Shown: positions 62,134 to 64,000 of the stretch, one piece after another
Layout of the letters: the number at the start of each line of letters is the position of its first letter
Position numbering within the stretch: the stretch's first letter is position 1
Assembly (NCBI RefSeq): GCF_902506195.1
Contig: NZ_LR732817.1
Span: 3,680,612-3,744,611, forward strand
Direction of reading: 5' to 3'
Source of the DNA: Citricoccus sp. K5
GTDB lineage: Bacteria > Actinomycetota > Actinomycetes > Actinomycetales > Micrococcaceae
Length of the DNA: 64,000 nucleotides
The notes under the pieces: model-generated
What the model saw: only the letters and a program-made list of their open reading frames with translations
The model's database searches: none
What the model was told of the DNA's origin: nothing
Position numbers and translations under genes: made by a program

Positions 62134-63753
62134 ATGTATGTCTATGAAGCACTTGCCCAAGGCCTTGCCGATCACGGCGTGACGGTGGTCTTCGGCCTCA
62201 TGGGTGACGGTAACCTCTTCATGGCCAACCACTATTCATCCCTGCCGGAGACGACGTATATCGCCTCGGCCCATGAGGCCGGCGCAGTCATGATGGCCAA
62301 TGGCTACGCGAGTGTCTCGAGCCAGATCGGCGTGGCGACCGTAACGCACGGCCCCGGGCTATCCAACACCCTCACGCCTCTGATCGACAGCGTGCGAAGC
62401 CGGATGCCGATGGTCATAATCGTCGGTGATACAGCCGAGGGGGACACTCATACGCTGCAGAACATTGACCAGGAAGAACTGGTACGACCCACGGGCGCAG
62501 GGTTCCAGCAGGTTCGTGGACCCGAGACTGCCATGGCTGACCTGCGAGAAGCCTTACAACGTGCGGCTATTGAGCGCCGTCCCATCGTTCTCAATGTTCC
62601 GGCGGACTACATGTGGACCGAGGTCGAGTACCGCCACGATCCCATCGAGACCATGGTCGAATCAGCGACGACACTAGATCCCGAATCACTAGACAAGGCA
62701 CTCGGCGTTATCGTAACCGCGACGCGTCCCCTGGTGCTGGCGGGACGGGGCGCGGCAACCCCGGTCGCGCGCGCCACGGTATTGCGGTTGGCGGATCGGT
62801 TGGGCGCCCCCGTTGCAACCACTCTGAAAGCAAAGTCGCTGTTCCTCGGCGAGCCCGAATCTCTGGATGTCTTCGGGACCCTGTCGACCAACGCAGCCCT
62901 GAAGTTCATCGGTAAGAGCGACTGCGTCATTGCCATCGGCGCCAGCCTGAACTCCTTCACCACCGATAAGACCTCGCTCCTGGACGGCAAGACCGTAGTG
63001 CAGTGCGACTACGATCCAAAGGCCATCGGCCGGAACGTGAGAATTGACGCATCGCTAGTGGGAGAGGCATCTGAGGTCGCTGACGTCATCGTCCAATACC
63101 TTGACGAGGCAGAACTGTCGGCAAGCACATTTCGGCATGACTGGATCGAACGATCATCCGAGCTGGATCCGTATGATTTGCCCAACCCTCCGACCACCCT
63201 CCACGGCCAGCTCCCGTTTCACCAGACGGTGCGATCAATCGATCAGCTCGTACCCCAGGATCGAGTGCTCGTCGTAGACGCGGGCCGATTCATGTTCGCC
63301 GGCTACAAGCTCCTTCATGTGGCCGAACCGAAATCGCTGGTGCATACATGCAACTTCGGATCCATCGGCTTAGGCATGGGCAATGCGGTGGGAGCTGCGG
63401 TGGCCGCCGGTGACCGGCCGACGCTGCTGTTCTGTGGTGACGGTGGATTCATGCTCGGCGGATTGATGGAGTTCACCACCGCAGTACAGAACGAGCTCGA
63501 TGTCATCACGGTGGTACTGAATGACGGTTCGTATGGCGCGGAGCATGTGCAGTATCGACACCGCGGGATGGATCCTACGCGGACTCTGTTTCAGTGGCCC
63601 GAACTCGCTGACGTCGCGGTCGCGATGGGCGGTGAAGGAGTGACCGTTCGTACCCCCGCCGACTTAGATACGGCCAAGAAGGCGATCGCCAACCGCACCA
63701 AGCCGTTGCTAATCGATGTCAAGTTCGACCCTGACGATATCCCGTCCGAGTGA
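62134..63753 (+). CDS. Thiamine-diphosphate-dependent enzyme (acetolactate synthase/benzoylformate decarboxylase-like)
   Basis: This 539-residue protein has the catalytic Glu48 (SAHEAGA), the central NAD/FAD-like domain, and the ThDP-Mg motif GDGGF at 435-439 with Asn463 about 26 residues on. It could act as a 2-ketoacid decarboxylase, a carboligase or a 2-hydroxyacyl-CoA lyase. The lack of the full FAD-binding pattern argues against a housekeeping acetolactate synthase. GAAAGGA precedes the ATG at 62134. Beside a racemase of the AMACR type, a lyase role in alpha-oxidation is a tempting but untested idea. Confidence 0.83.
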   Translation: MYVYEALAQGLADHGVTVVFGLMGDGNLFMANHYSSLPETTYIASAHEAGAVMMANGYASVSSQIGVATVTHGPGLSNTLTPLIDSVRSRMPMVIIVGDTAEGDTHTLQNIDQEELVRPTGAGFQQVRGPETAMADLREALQRAAIERRPIVLNVPADYMWTEVEYRHDPIETMVESATTLDPESLDKALGVIVTATRPLVLAGRGAATPVARATVLRLADRLGAPVATTLKAKSLFLGEPESLDVFGTLSTNAALKFIGKSDCVIAIGASLNSFTTDKTSLLDGKTVVQCDYDPKAIGRNVRIDASLVGEASEVADVIVQYLDEAELSASTFRHDWIERSSELDPYDLPNPPTTLHGQLPFHQTVRSIDQLVPQDRVLVVDAGRFMFAGYKLLHVAEPKSLVHTCNFGSIGLGMGNAVGAAVAAGDRPTLLFCGDGGFMLGGLMEFTTAVQNELDVITVVLNDGSYGAEHVQYRHRGMDPTRTLFQWPELADVAVAMGGEGVTVRTPADLDTAKKAIANRTKPLLIDVKFDPDDIPSE

Positions 63754-64000
63754 GCCGTGGCCGTGTCACCTGCGTATTCTGCCCGTCTTCGTTCTAGCGA
63801 CTCGTAACGGGCCAGATAGAGCGAGGTGGTTCTGTTGTACGGAGTCGGGTGAAAACTCCCCGGAACCCAACTTAGAGATTGCGCGGATAGGCGGGTGTGG
63901 TTCGTATCCTGCGGGCGGCGTGTCGCTGTGGGCCGGCACGGGAGGGTTGTCGCTTCGATGGAAGTGCGACCTATCCGTTCGAGGCGAAGGACCCTTGCCC
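63754..64000. other. Right edge, nothing recognised
   Basis: The last 247 bp contain no supported gene, repeat or terminator. Confidence 0.5.

Overview
The window is high-GC DNA from an actinomycete (strongly biased codon third positions, GTG and TTG starts, many 4-bp ATGA stop/start overlaps). Codon use and gene content of roughly the first 43 kb recall Micrococcales, whereas about 43.7-64 kb is visibly less GC-extreme and recalls Mycobacteriales such as Rhodococcus or Gordonia; both assignments are by family resemblance only. No replication, partition, rRNA or tRNA gene is seen. The mixture of metal resistance, insertion sequences, a toxin-antitoxin pair and catabolic operons suggests a plasmid or genomic island.

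Layout. (1) 0-9.5 kb: a metal/redox island with an Acr3-like efflux permease, a CmtR-type Cd/Pb sensor, a CadD transporter, a TlpA-ResB-CcsA cytochrome c maturation set that lacks CcdA, a cytochrome P450, a signal peptidase II and the 3' half of a CadA/ZntA-type P-type ATPase cut off near 9505. (2) 10.6-21 kb: a divergently transcribed acyl-CoA module with a one-chain biotin-dependent acyl-CoA carboxylase, two acyl-CoA synthetases, two enoyl-CoA hydratases, an NTF2-like and an AhpD-like protein, and a TetR regulator. Tandem palindromes GTCAAC-N6-GTTGAC lie in the divergent promoter. (3) 21.5-23.3 kb: an IS1634-family insertion flanked by an 83-bp direct repeat that carries another copy of the same palindrome. 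(4) 23.3-34.8 kb: a long rightward operon resembling valine/branched-chain and beta-oxidation catabolism (SDR, thiolase, acyl-CoA dehydrogenase, HIBCH-like hydrolase, 3-hydroxyisobutyrate dehydrogenase, three enoyl-CoA hydratases, aldehyde dehydrogenase, CoA-transferase). (5) 35.2-35.8 kb: a MazEF-type pair. (6) 36.5-43.8 kb: nested mobile elements. A Tn7/Tn5053-like transposon lies against an IS30 remnant, which abuts an IS3 element that is itself split by an IS1380-family element. (7) 43.8-63.8 kb: a second catabolic region, split by ISL3-family copies at 47.4-49.0 kb, with an AAHS-type transporter, an acyl-CoA ligase, a Baeyer-Villiger monooxygenase, a second flavin monooxygenase, an AMACR-like racemase, a ThDP enzyme, hydrolases, and TetR and IclR regulators.

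How it may work together (inference). Regions 2 and 4 would activate, carboxylate and beta-oxidise a branched or short-chain acid. Region 7 would import and activate a cyclic or methyl-branched acid or ketone, oxygenate it with flavoenzymes and release CoA products. Both regions have been damaged by insertion sequences: an acyl-CoA dehydrogenase and an acyl-CoA synthetase survive only as C-terminal pieces.

The most unusual items are the 3982-bp transposon with 21-bp iterons, whose transposase and ATPase genes each contain one in-frame TGA at a probable tryptophan position and whose third gene I cannot assign, and the nested insertions whose original targets can be reconstructed from the sequence.
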